From the NCBI GenBank assembly GCA_022787425.1, contig JALFWB010000049.1, forward strand, positions 1 through 46,446: a stretch of 46,446 bases of DNA. Reading direction: 5' to 3'. The translations under genes and the position numbers were made by a program. Below are positions 34,367 to 42,347 of this stretch, piece after piece; the stretch's first letter is position 1; each line of letters starts with the position of its first letter. This DNA is from Akkermansia sp. (GTDB lineage Bacteria; Verrucomicrobiota; Verrucomicrobiia; Verrucomicrobiales; Akkermansiaceae). The notes beneath the pieces were generated by a model. That model saw only the letters and a list, made by a program, of their open reading frames with translations, made no database searches and was not told where the DNA came from.

Positions 34367-35270
34367 TCAGGGCTGAGTTGTTTCATTGCCATCGCGATGC
34401 AGCGTCTGAATCACATTCTCTCGACTAATCGTGCGATAGGCTTGCATCGGATGGTGGATGTTGTCCTTATACTGCATCTCTAGGTGATAGGTCATCGTCA
34501 ATTCGTCGCAGTAGCGACTTATGCTTCTGCGCTCACGTTTGAGGATACATGCCAAACCGGCAATTGTACACCAGTTGTCCCGGCAAAGGATCATAATAGC
34601 CCTTTGCATTTCCTTCTTGCTAATTCTGCTTCGGGATCTCGCACGCTCTACTTCCGGAGGATAGGTTGTGCGGAGGTCGGACATAAGGCCATTTGAGGTT
34701 GAATTAGGCTTAATTAAGGTCGGACATTGAGAACCAAGGTCGGATATAACGCTCTCTTGAGGTTGGACATTGGGCTTCCGGAGGTCGGACATAAGGCCAT
34801 TTGAGGTTGAATTAGGCTTAATTGAGGTCGGACATTGGGTGCCGAGGTCGGATATAACGCTCTCTTGAGGTTGGACATTAGGCTTCCGAAGGTCGGACAT
34901 AAGGCCATTTGAGGTTGAATTAGGCTTAATTGAGGTCGGACATTGGGTGCCGAGGTCGGACATAACGCTCTCTTGAGGTTGGACATTAGTCTCTTCCTTG
35001 AGGTAAGCCATTTCATCCTCCGAGATGGGGTGGGGCAGCTCCGCGGGTACGTATGTTGCACCCCGCCCGTGACCTTGAATACGGAGCAAGCCCGCCGCAA
35101 CCAGACGCGACAAGCGTTTGGAAAGCTCGGCGGAATGGATGGAAAGGAGAGGCGCGAGGTCCTTGTGGGCCACGGGGGTATCACCGCTTGATCCCGATAC
35201 CGAGTGTCTGAAACATCAGTTGCAACGATTTATTGCGGCAGATGCCGGGGTGAATCGACCATCCGGCAGG
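34367..35270 (-). pseudogene. Truncated AlbA_2/Schlafen-like ATP-binding regulator with tandem repeats
   Basis: The frame from about 35200 to 34367 encodes a winged helix-turn-helix (HKDLAPLLSIHSAELSKRLS then RLVAAGLLRIQGHGRGATYV), a long repeat region and a C-terminal helical part. In another frame just upstream (35181-35267), PAGWSIHPGICRNKSLQLMF and QTLGIG match the segment that precedes the winged helix in AlbA_2-type putative DNA-binding proteins. A frameshift near 35185 separates the two, and the N-terminal AlbA_2 domain is absent because yceD lies immediately upstream. The gene is therefore a 3' remnant. A shortened product from a GTG at 35173 is possible but unlikely to be functional. 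Confidence 0.65.
34673..34995. repeat. Three tandem 108-bp repeats
   Basis: Units begin at about 34673, 34781 and 34889 (shared sequence GGTCGGACATAAGGCCATTT). They are nearly identical and exactly 108 bp apart. The unit is a multiple of three and on the minus strand encodes a 36-residue repeat (SDLGTQCPTSIKPNSTSNGL then MSDLRKPNVQPQESVI). Inside each unit a shorter motif GAGGT(C/T)GGA recurs, so the array probably grew from a smaller repeat. Confidence 0.9.
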
Positions 35271-35343
35271 CGTGCGCGAGGAATAAGGAGACTGCCGGGG
35301 CTCGTAAGGGGGGGAGAAAACATGTGTTGCGGGAAGATTGGGC

Positions 35344-35372
35344 TTGCCAAGGGGGCGGGGGTGGGGTATGGT
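35344..35372 (+). promoter_or_regulatory. yceD-rpmF promoter
   Basis: TTGCCA (35344-35349), 17 bp, TATGGT (35367-35372), 9 nt before the yceD ATG. Confidence 0.6.
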
Positions 35373-35381
35373 AGTGGGCGT

Positions 35382-35870
35382 ATGGAACAGAGATTGGTGA
35401 TCGACTTGGAGGAGATGCCTGAGGATGGTGTGCGGATGGAGGGTGAGTTGGATGGGGGGATCTTCGGGATAGATTGTGACGATGTGCGGAGCGCGGGGCC
35501 GGTGCATTATGAGCTGACGGCGGAGCCGTGTGATACGGAGCTACTGGTTCGGGTGACGGTGCGTGCGCCCTTTGTGATGCGCTGTGTGCGCTGCCTGCGG
35601 GAATTTGAGTATGTGGCGGAGACGGAGGTGCCGGAGCTGAGCGTTGACATGCGCGGGAGGAGCAGCGTGGATGTAACGGATGAAGTGCGCGAAGAGGTGC
35701 TGTTGAGCCTGCCGAACTACCCGAAATGCGAGCTTTTGGGCGAAAAATGCGAAATAAATGACGTTGTGGCACAATTTAGGCTGGACAAGGACCCCCATTC
35801 GGGTGTAGACTCTTCCACCGCGAGTGGCGAAAGCGTCTGGGATGCACTGGATGAGTTTCCCGAGAAGTAG
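35382..35870 (+). CDS. YceD/DUF177 family protein
   Basis: A 162-aa DUF177 protein; in bacteria and plastids this family is linked to 23S rRNA accumulation. Cysteine pairs are visible in RCVRCLREF and in NYPKCELLGEKC, as is typical. The C-terminus is acidic. It lies directly before rpmF, the classic yceD-rpmF pairing. ATG 35382 is supported by the promoter 9 nt upstream; an in-frame start at 35118 would run through the remnant gene and is rejected. Confidence 0.9.
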   Translation: MEQRLVIDLEEMPEDGVRMEGELDGGIFGIDCDDVRSAGPVHYELTAEPCDTELLVRVTVRAPFVMRCVRCLREFEYVAETEVPELSVDMRGRSSVDVTDEVREEVLLSLPNYPKCELLGEKCEINDVVAQFRLDKDPHSGVDSSTASGESVWDALDEFPEK

Positions 35871-35926
35871 GCGCAGCGGCTTCACTCAGGTTCCAAAAGC
35901 AATCTTAACATAAACACTAGAGAAAT

Positions 35927-36118
35927 ATGGCAGCTCCTAAACGCAGAACATCGAAGATGAAGCAGCGCTCCCGCCTGGCCGCCCAGGCTTGGAAGGCCCC
36001 GAAGCTCGGCAAGTGCCCGAAGTGCGGCGCAGCAGTTCCCGGCCACACGGCTTGCCCGCAGTGCGGTACCTACAAGACGCAGAGCGGTGCCGAGGTGGTG
36101 GTGAAGCTGGTGGATTGA
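35927..36118 (+). CDS. rpmF: 50S ribosomal protein L32
   Basis: The 63-aa product begins [16 protein letters not shown], as in L32 proteins, and carries a zinc-ribbon CPKC and CPQC pair at about residues 30-46. It is probably co-transcribed with yceD and ends at a strong terminator. The fatty-acid genes plsX/fabH that often follow rpmF are not present here. Confidence 0.95.
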   Translation: MAAPKRRTSKMKQRSRLAAQAWKAPKLGKCPKCGAAVPGHTACPQCGTYKTQSGAEVVVKLVD

Positions 36119-36174
36119 TTCCGCTGCCGTACCGCCGCAAGGCGTTCCCCCACCGAGGGTGGTTCATTTTGCAG

Positions 36175-36202
36175 ACCGTCCGTTGAACGCGGACGGTTTT
36201 TT
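36175..36202 (+). terminator. rpmF terminator
   Basis: ACCGTCCG (36175-36182) pairs perfectly with CGGACGGT (36190-36197), followed by a T-run. Confidence 0.9.
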
Positions 36203-36256
36203 ATTGTCTGTGTGGCGGGCAGGGGAGGGCAAGGTGCCGGGCCGAGACCGGGCGGT

Positions 36257-39200
36257 TTACTCGAAATGGCGGGTGGCGGTGGTGATCGTGCGCTCGCGGA
36301 GGAAGGGGAGCATGCCGATGCGGGCGTTCGCCGGTATGGGCTCCGTGCAGATGGGGACGCGGTGGGCCGCTGCGGCACGGAGGGTAGAGACCGGGGCGGC
36401 GGGGTCGAGTAGGAAGAGGTGCTCGGCCGCGAATTCCGGGAAGCGTTCCTCATAGCCCTCGCGTGTTTCTGCGATGATGGTGATATCGAAGGGCCGCAGG
36501 GTAGCGTGCATCCAAGGGCGAGTGGCGTGGGTACTCAGACGGATGCTGCATCCGGCGCGCAGGGCTGCCATCAGGGCGATGCAGAGGTCCGAATCCGTGG
36601 TGCTTTCCTCCACTCGCAGACAGACGGGGCGGGGGAGATACTCCCGGGTAACCTCCTGACCGGGAGCGGGGGAGGTGGTGTGGCGCAGGCTGAATTCCTC
36701 CTGCCACCAGTAGGAGATGGAGTCGGCAGCGGCGGTGAGCCGCGTCAGCTCATCCGGCGAGGGCTTGGGGGTGATGACCTCCCAAGGCGCAAAGGCGGTG
36801 GTGCGTAATTTGCCGCGGTGCTGGGGGCGGGCGGTCTCCTTCCAGCGAGCCAGGGCTGTCAGATAATTGGGGCCGAAGGACTGCGGAGTGAGTGCGCCTG
36901 CTCCTGTGCCTTGTCCGCCGAAGGGTTGCACGGCGGGGAAGGGGGCAGGGCAGCAGTTGACGAAGAGGTTGCCGACCCCGATGGCTTGGCTCCAGCGGTG
37001 GATTTCCTCCTCGCTGTTGCTGTAGATGGCCGCCGCCGGGCCATCGGAGAGCTCAGTTTGCAGCGCGATGGCCTGATCGAGGGATTGTACCCGCATGAGA
37101 CCGAAGAGCGGCAGGCCGCCGGCGTGTTGCAGGAAGAGACTCCCCGGCTTGACACCGCAGCGGATTCCGGGTGTCCATATTTGTGAACCGAGTTCGCTCG
37201 TGTGGGGCTGCAGCAGCCAGGTCTCATCATCCTGCACCGTGGTGAGCTGCGCCACCTGTTCCGGCGTGAGGGGGTGCGGAATGGGCCCGATGCCGGGGCT
37301 TTCCCGGTGTCCGGCGTGGGCGGTGACAGCACGGAAAGCATCCTTGAGGGCGTTGAAGAAATGCTCGTTGGTATAAACGGCCTCGTGCACCAAGAGGACT
37401 CCGGGGAAGGTGGGTGCGGCCCCGCTGCGGGCCAAGGCGCAGCGGCTGAGGTCGCGTACGGCGTTGTGCCAGTCTCCGCGATCGCTGATGTAAAGGGTGG
37501 TGCGCCCGGTGGGGGAGCAGAGGTGGCGGGTAAAGAGGTTGCGCTGCTGCAGGGCCGGGGTGGGGGCGGCCCCGCTGCCGTGAATGGCTGCGGCGGTGCG
37601 CAGGTGGCTCATCGCCTTATCTGCCCACTGCTTGTCCAAGCAGGGGAGTAGCTGCAGAGCGGGCTCCTTCATACCGGCGGCCTGCAGAACTTGGTGCAGG
37701 CGGTGGCCCAGCAGCTCATTGCAGTCGGCGGGCTTGTAGACCACCGCGTTACCCATGACCCAGGCGGCGGCAATGCCCGCTACGGCCTCCGACACGGGGT
37801 GGGTGGCACCGGGGCTCACGGTTACTACGCCCAAGGGCTGTGCTTCTGTGCCGTCGCACAGGCCATCGGCGCGGGAGTGCAGCTCATACAGGCGGCAAAC
37901 ATCGATGGCATCCCGCATCTCGGCGTCCGCATCGGCTGCCGTATAACCGGCATCTCGGATCATGGCGGCGATGAGGGGCAGACGCTGCTTCTCCAGCTCT
38001 CGAGCCAGACGCAGCAAATCCTTGCGCCGCTCGTCCGCAGGGGCTGTCGGCAGCGCGGCAGCCTCCATCACGCGGTCGATGGCCGGGAAGTCCGCCGCGA
38101 TGAAGCGGTAGTCTTCTATTCCGGGGGCCGAGGGCGAGCGAGAGATGCAGGTGAGGGGGGAGTCGCAGGTTTGCCCGTTGACGACAAGGGGCAGGGGGGG
38201 CTGCGTGCGCTCGACCTCCTGTGCCGCTGCGGTGTAGAGATCCGCTACATAGGCGCGGTCGAGTGCTCCCGGGAGGGCAGAGGAGGGCAGGGGCTCGCCT
38301 CCGTCCGGCTCCTCGCGGCGCGTGGTGGCTGCCAAGAAGTTCTGGCGCAAACGGTTCCAGCCCTTGTCGGTGGCTGCAGTGGTAAAGCTGTCCGGGCGAG
38401 ACAATTCCTCGGCAATGCTTGCGAGGTAATGCTCAAAGGCATCCTGCTCGTCATCGCTGCTTACGCCGTAGACCAAGGAAACAGAGGCTCCGGCACCGGT
38501 CAGCAGGCGGGCTGTGTGATTGGCCATGCCGGCTAAGAAAACGAAGGTGGGCATGCCCTTGCGCCCGCTGCTGCCCCAAGAGAGGAGGGCGTAGGCGATA
38601 TTGTATAAGTTATGCGTGCCGAAGGCGGGCGTGATGGCCTTGGGGGCGGCACTGACGGCAGCCTGCATCAGGCGCAGGTAGCGGGCCTCTGTCTCCGCCT
38701 TGCCGGAGCTGACGGCATGGGGTTTGCCGTAGGTGGCCGCGCAGATTTTTTCTGCCTCCAAATGGCTGCCCTTCAGCAACAGAACCTTCAGCGGATTGCC
38801 GCCCTTGGCCGCGCGGGCAGTGGCCCACTCCTCCCAATCACGCAGCAGGGCGGGACTCTCCGTCAGGTAGGCGGGCAACTCCACCATGATGTCGGCGCGG
38901 TAGAATTCCTTGTCGGACAAAGCTTGCTTCAGGGCCTGGAACACCACACTGCGTGTGGCCATGGTGCCACACTCCACGGAGATGGGGCGAGTGCCGTTCT
39001 CACTCTTCGCGGCACGCAGCACGGTGCGGATTTCCTCGGCAAGCTGCTTGGCCGTCACCTCCGGCGCATAGCAATCGGGGCGTGCATTCAGGCGCTCCGG
39101 CTGCAGTACGATGCCTACGCCCGCTTGCTTGCTCAGAATGCCCTCCAGATTCGCGCGATAACGCGCCGCGCTCTTGGGGCCGTACACCGCCGGTACCAGC

Positions 39201-39691
39201 GGGTTGAGTAGGAGGGTAATGCCTTGCTTGCCGAATTCCCGGGCTTGGCGATTCACTTTGTCGACCCGGGTGGGAAGGGTCAGCTCCGCAAAGGTGCGGC
39301 GGAAAACACGCTGGGCCTCCGCAATGGCCGCAGCCTGCATGCTCCGTGCTGCCAGCCCCGCCGCTTTCAGACGCAGTTTGGCCATGGTGCCGAAAATGGA
39401 GGGCACGCCGCCGAATTCCGTCAGCAGCCGGTGCAGGTTTTCCGCCTGTACCGCGATGTCCTGCGGGGCCAGAACCTGGGTGCAGAAATTTTCTACAAAG
39501 CGACGATTCTTCTCATCCTCCACCATCCGCGTCAGGGCGTTCAGCAGGGTCCTCTCGTCAGCCGTCAACAGCTTCTGGCTGCGATCCAGCAGCTCTTGCG
39601 CCAAATCATCCGCATGCTGGGTCAGATCACGATCCGCCCATTTGCGTGCTTTCGCTTCCTGTACAAGTGCTGCTATATCCGGATGAGCCAT
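36257..39691 (-). CDS. PutA-like proline dehydrogenase/P5C dehydrogenase homologue, probable pseudoenzyme
   Basis: A 1144-aa homologue of long bifunctional PutA proteins. A proline-dehydrogenase-like region spans about residues 60-480 (LLLKGSHLEAE, FGTHNLYNIAYALL). An aldehyde-dehydrogenase-like region spans about 510-930 (VYKPADCNELLGH, FGGQGTGAGALTPQSFGPNY), and the long-form C-terminal domain follows. Key residues seem lost. Where relatives have GQKC with the catalytic Cys, this protein has GAAP (near residue 757). The GGK(N)-type stretch with the catalytic Glu reads ISDRGD. Where relatives have YLVRR with two proline-binding Arg, it has YLASI. The frame is intact, so it is not simply a decaying gene. 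ATG 39691 fits a promoter 9 nt away. Confidence 0.8.
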   Translation of the reverse strand: MAHPDIAALVQEAKARKWADRDLTQHADDLAQELLDRSQKLLTADERTLLNALTRMVEDEKNRRFVENFCTQVLAPQDIAVQAENLHRLLTEFGGVPSIFGTMAKLRLKAAGLAARSMQAAAIAEAQRVFRRTFAELTLPTRVDKVNRQAREFGKQGITLLLNPLVPAVYGPKSAARYRANLEGILSKQAGVGIVLQPERLNARPDCYAPEVTAKQLAEEIRTVLRAAKSENGTRPISVECGTMATRSVVFQALKQALSDKEFYRADIMVELPAYLTESPALLRDWEEWATARAAKGGNPLKVLLLKGSHLEAEKICAATYGKPHAVSSGKAETEARYLRLMQAAVSAAPKAITPAFGTHNLYNIAYALLSWGSSGRKGMPTFVFLAGMANHTARLLTGAGASVSLVYGVSSDDEQDAFEHYLASIAEELSRPDSFTTAATDKGWNRLRQNFLAATTRREEPDGGEPLPSSALPGALDRAYVADLYTAAAQEVERTQPPLPLVVNGQTCDSPLTCISRSPSAPGIEDYRFIAADFPAIDRVMEAAALPTAPADERRKDLLRLARELEKQRLPLIAAMIRDAGYTAADADAEMRDAIDVCRLYELHSRADGLCDGTEAQPLGVVTVSPGATHPVSEAVAGIAAAWVMGNAVVYKPADCNELLGHRLHQVLQAAGMKEPALQLLPCLDKQWADKAMSHLRTAAAIHGSGAAPTPALQQRNLFTRHLCSPTGRTTLYISDRGDWHNAVRDLSRCALARSGAAPTFPGVLLVHEAVYTNEHFFNALKDAFRAVTAHAGHRESPGIGPIPHPLTPEQVAQLTTVQDDETWLLQPHTSELGSQIWTPGIRCGVKPGSLFLQHAGGLPLFGLMRVQSLDQAIALQTELSDGPAAAIYSNSEEEIHRWSQAIGVGNLFVNCCPAPFPAVQPFGGQGTGAGALTPQSFGPNYLTALARWKETARPQHRGKLRTTAFAPWEVITPKPSPDELTRLTAAADSISYWWQEEFSLRHTTSPAPGQEVTREYLPRPVCLRVEESTTDSDLCIALMAALRAGCSIRLSTHATRPWMHATLRPFDITIIAETREGYEERFPEFAAEHLFLLDPAAPVSTLRAAAAHRVPICTEPIPANARIGMLPFLRERTITTATRHFE

Positions 39692-39700
39692 GTCGCCCCT

Positions 39701-39729
39701 ATTGTACATTCTTCCGCCCCGTCTTGCAA
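39701..39729 (-). promoter_or_regulatory. Promoter of the PutA-like gene
   Basis: Minus strand: TTGCAA (39724-39729), 17 bp, TACAAT (39701-39706), 9 nt before the ATG. Confidence 0.6.
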
Positions 39730-39853
39730 GCGTAAATTCTGTCCCGTCCCGGCTGAATCGCATTTTAGCAAGTCCCCGCCGCCGCTGGCCTGAGTGAGAA
39801 GGGACCTGGTACGATGTCTGTAGCCTTTTTGGGGCGACGCTCCTCTTTTAGTC

Positions 39854-39882
39854 TTGCCATCAGGTGGAAAGGGTGATAATAT
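39854..39882 (+). promoter_or_regulatory. Promoter of GYF/DUF805 gene 1
   Basis: TTGCCA (39854-39859), 17 bp, TAATAT (39877-39882). The start codon is 38 nt downstream, so this mRNA has a leader. Confidence 0.5.
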
Positions 39883-39920
39883 CCCCGAGCGGACGAAAAA
39901 CACGTCAACTGATATTCATC

Positions 39921-40520
39921 ATGAAACAGTACTACTACCTCACCCCGGATCGGAAGCAGGAGGGGCCTGTTCCGGAGGCAGAACTTCGTTCTCTCTTGGC
40001 TGCCGGTGTCGTTACACCTAACACGCTTGTCGCGTGTGCGGGAATGTCCGCTTGGCTGCCCCTGAGCACCATTCTGTCGCCTACCCCCTTAGGTCCATTT
40101 CAACAGACCGGTGCCCCTCGGTACACTGCGATGTCTTGCTGGGGGTATATAGTTTCTTGTATCACGGAAAAGTATGCCGTATTCTCCGGTCGTGCCACTC
40201 GAAAGGAGTATTGGAGTTACCAATTTTTCATGGTCATCCCTTCGGCAATTTTTGGCTTTTTTTGGGGATGGGCACAGGCGGGGAGCAGTAGCAGCTTGGT
40301 TCTGTCTCTTCTTATCCTTACTTTGCTCGGAGTGCTGGCTTTGTGCATTCCTTCATGGGCAGTAACCGTACGCCGACTGCACGACTGTAATCAATCCGGA
40401 TGGTTGGCTCTTCTTCAGCTTATTCCTTACGTTGGGTGCCTTGTGGTTGCCATTATTTGTCTTCAGGACAGTCATAGGGGCACGAATCAGTACGGACCCT
40501 CGGAAAAGTATCCCGTGTAA
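39921..40520 (+). CDS. GYF_2 and DUF805 domain membrane protein 1
   Basis: A 199-aa product. Residues 1-50 form a GYF_2-like domain (MKQYYYLTPDRKQEGPVPEAE, then LLAAGVVTPNTLV), thought to bind peptides. Residues 75-199 are a DUF805 membrane domain with three to four helices (SGRATRKEYWSYQFFMV; VTVRRLHDCNQSGWLALL; GTNQYGPSEKYP). Function is unknown. The upstream in-frame start at 39864 lies before the predicted transcription start and is rejected. It is a tandem duplicate of the next gene. Confidence 0.88.
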   Translation: MKQYYYLTPDRKQEGPVPEAELRSLLAAGVVTPNTLVACAGMSAWLPLSTILSPTPLGPFQQTGAPRYTAMSCWGYIVSCITEKYAVFSGRATRKEYWSYQFFMVIPSAIFGFFWGWAQAGSSSSLVLSLLILTLLGVLALCIPSWAVTVRRLHDCNQSGWLALLQLIPYVGCLVVAIICLQDSHRGTNQYGPSEKYPV

Positions 40521-40595
40521 TCTCCTTTCTGCATGTCTATTGAATGTCGTCTGCCGCGATTTGATGAGATTTTTGTATGTCGCTGCTTTTTTTGC

Positions 40596-40624
40596 TTGCG
40601 GACAGACGGAAAAGATGATAATCT
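40596..40624 (+). promoter_or_regulatory. Promoter of GYF/DUF805 gene 2
   Basis: TTGCGG (40596-40601), 17 bp, TAATCT (40619-40624). Arrangement and leader length match the promoter of gene 1, so the promoter was duplicated with the gene. Confidence 0.5.
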
Positions 40625-40666
40625 TTCCATGAAGACGGGGAAAGTCCTTGCCGTCTGATATTCGCC

Positions 40667-41365
40667 ATGAAACAGTACTATTATCTCTCTTCTGACCGCA
40701 CGCAGCAGGGGCCCGTGTCGGGGGATAGGCTTTACGCCCTCCTTGCCGCAGGCGTTGTTAACGCTAATACACTTGTTTGGTGTGAGGGGATGTCCGGGTG
40801 GCAAGCCCTAGGCACCGTCCCTCCGCCGTCCTCTCCGAGTCCCACTCAGCCTGCACCCTACCGTGCACCTCAGCAGTACGCTCCCTATGGAACGCCTCAG
40901 CAGGTCTCCCCCTATGGTGCACCCCGACAGTCTTGGGCTCCCCAACAGGCTCGCTTGTCTTGCTGGGAGTATTTCGTCCAATGCGTTACGGCAAAGTATG
41001 CTACGTTCTCCGGTCGGGCAACACGTAAGGAGTATTGGGGGTATCAATTGTTTTTGTTCATTTTTCTCCTTGCCTATTTTGTATTGAACATACTAATCGC
41101 TGCGGTTGCAGGGGAAGGCGGCGATAATGGAGTTGCGGTGCCCTTCGTGCTGCTGAACATCATCTTTTGTGTGGGGTTCCTTGCCATTATTGTTCCGTCA
41201 TGGGCCGTAACTGTACGCCGTCTGCATGATGCCAACTATTCCGGCTGGTGCGTTCTTCTTTCTCTCATTCCTTGGATCGGGGGCATTATTCTCTTAGTGT
41301 TCTGCCTTCAGGACAGCTACCGGGGCACAAATCAGTACGGCCCCTCGGAGAAGTATCCTGATTAA
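40667..41365 (+). CDS. GYF_2 and DUF805 domain membrane protein 2
   Basis: A 232-aa paralogue of the preceding protein with the same two domains. It differs mainly by a Pro/Gln/Tyr-rich linker (about residues 60-90; repeated YxxPQQ and YGxPxQ units) between the GYF_2 and DUF805 parts. The membrane part has the same RATRKEYWGYQLF and VRRLHDANYSGW motifs. Proline-rich stretches are GYF ligands, so the linker might bind GYF domains of its own kind (speculation). It ends at a strong terminator. Confidence 0.88.
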   Translation: MKQYYYLSSDRTQQGPVSGDRLYALLAAGVVNANTLVWCEGMSGWQALGTVPPPSSPSPTQPAPYRAPQQYAPYGTPQQVSPYGAPRQSWAPQQARLSCWEYFVQCVTAKYATFSGRATRKEYWGYQLFLFIFLLAYFVLNILIAAVAGEGGDNGVAVPFVLLNIIFCVGFLAIIVPSWAVTVRRLHDANYSGWCVLLSLIPWIGGIILLVFCLQDSYRGTNQYGPSEKYPD

Positions 41366-41376
41366 CATTCATGTTT

Positions 41377-41420
41377 CCCCCTCGCCGCAGGTTGTTGTGC
41401 CCCTGCGGCGGGGGCTTTTT
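41377..41420 (+). terminator. Terminator after the DUF805 pair
   Basis: A GC-rich stem of 13 pairs with one bulged base (41377-41391 with 41402-41414), followed by CTTTTT. Confidence 0.85.
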
Positions 41421-41455
41421 GTGCCATACGGCATCGGGTGGGTACGAAATTGTGC

Positions 41456-41483
41456 TTGACACGGTGGCGGGGTGGGGTATAAT
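41456..41483 (+). promoter_or_regulatory. Promoter of the M23 peptidase/OmpA/helicase run
   Basis: TTGACA (41456-41461), 16 bp, TATAAT (41478-41483): both boxes are perfect consensus. The ATG is 8 nt downstream, so the mRNA is nearly leaderless. Confidence 0.8.
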
Positions 41484-41491
41484 ACGCGCGT

Positions 41492-42343
41492 ATGGCAGGC
41501 GTGCAGCGAGCGAAGTTCTGGCGATTTCTGACCTTCCTTCTGGTGACGGTTGGGGTGGCGTGGCTTTGCTTCATGATCTATCGCGGCAGCGGAAATACAA
41601 CGGCCGATGAGATGGGCAATCCTCCATCGGGCGTGGAGACGGATGCAGCTCCGGAGATGATGCCGAAAGCTCTGATCGATGGGCTGGTGCTGCTGCGCGC
41701 GGAGCAGATGGCCAAGGTGCCGGTGGTGGATGGCTTTCAGTCCCCGGTGGGTCCGCCCCGGTACGCCATGATGTATAACGCGCAGGGTTTCGGCGAGCGG
41801 AATGCGCAGCGCGGCGGCTTGCATGTCGGGGAGGATTGGAACGGCATCGGCGGTGAGAACAGTGATGAGGGGGAGCCGGTGTATGCTGCGGCTCGCGGAC
41901 TGGTTGTGTACAGTGGAACGCCGTCTGCTGATTGGGGAAATGTGGTCATTTTGGCGCACCGCTTGCCGGGTGAGAAGCGCATCATCCAGACACTCTACGC
42001 ACATCTGAAGGAGCGCCACGTGCGCGCCGGGCAGATGGTGAGCCGAGGCGCTGTTATCGGCAGCATTGGCACGGCCGGCGGGGCCTACTTGGCGCACCTG
42101 CACTTCGAGGCCATCGCCTCGCTTGCGGTGGAGGCCGGTATGCTCGGTTATGCCGCCGGTACCATGAACCGCCTGAACCCCTCTGATTTGCTCGCGCAGC
42201 ATCCCGCGCCGCCCGTGCCGGATCTCTTCGATGAAATACGCCGCATCCGTGCCTTGGAGGCCGTGAGCGATTCCGCCGTCAACCGCGGACAGCAGACGCC
42301 TCAGGACGGGTTCGTGCCTGTCAACCCAGCTCAATTTAATTAA
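41492..42343 (+). CDS. M23 family (LytM-type) peptidoglycan endopeptidase
   Basis: A 283-aa protein with an N-terminal membrane anchor (about residues 10-29, FWRFLTFLLVTVGVAWLCFM), so the catalytic domain is periplasmic. The M23 zinc site is visible: His111 and Asp115 in HVGED, the YAHL motif near residue 170, and His202-Leu-His204 in HLHFE. It probably cleaves peptidoglycan crosslinks. The C-terminal 60 residues are unassigned. It is followed after 4 nt by an OmpA-family gene, so the two likely act together in envelope maintenance. Confidence 0.88.
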   Translation: MAGVQRAKFWRFLTFLLVTVGVAWLCFMIYRGSGNTTADEMGNPPSGVETDAAPEMMPKALIDGLVLLRAEQMAKVPVVDGFQSPVGPPRYAMMYNAQGFGERNAQRGGLHVGEDWNGIGGENSDEGEPVYAAARGLVVYSGTPSADWGNVVILAHRLPGEKRIIQTLYAHLKERHVRAGQMVSRGAVIGSIGTAGGAYLAHLHFEAIASLAVEAGMLGYAAGTMNRLNPSDLLAQHPAPPVPDLFDEIRRIRALEAVSDSAVNRGQQTPQDGFVPVNPAQFN

Positions 42344-42347
42344 CGTT

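Noticed and set aside
34673..34995. A possible CRISPR array
   Set aside because: The repeats are contiguous 108-bp units with no unique spacers, and they are in frame within a coding remnant; no cas genes are nearby.
35118..35381. A longer yceD starting at 35118
   Set aside because: That extension runs over the minus-strand remnant gene, lies upstream of the predicted promoter and has no similarity to the DUF177 family.
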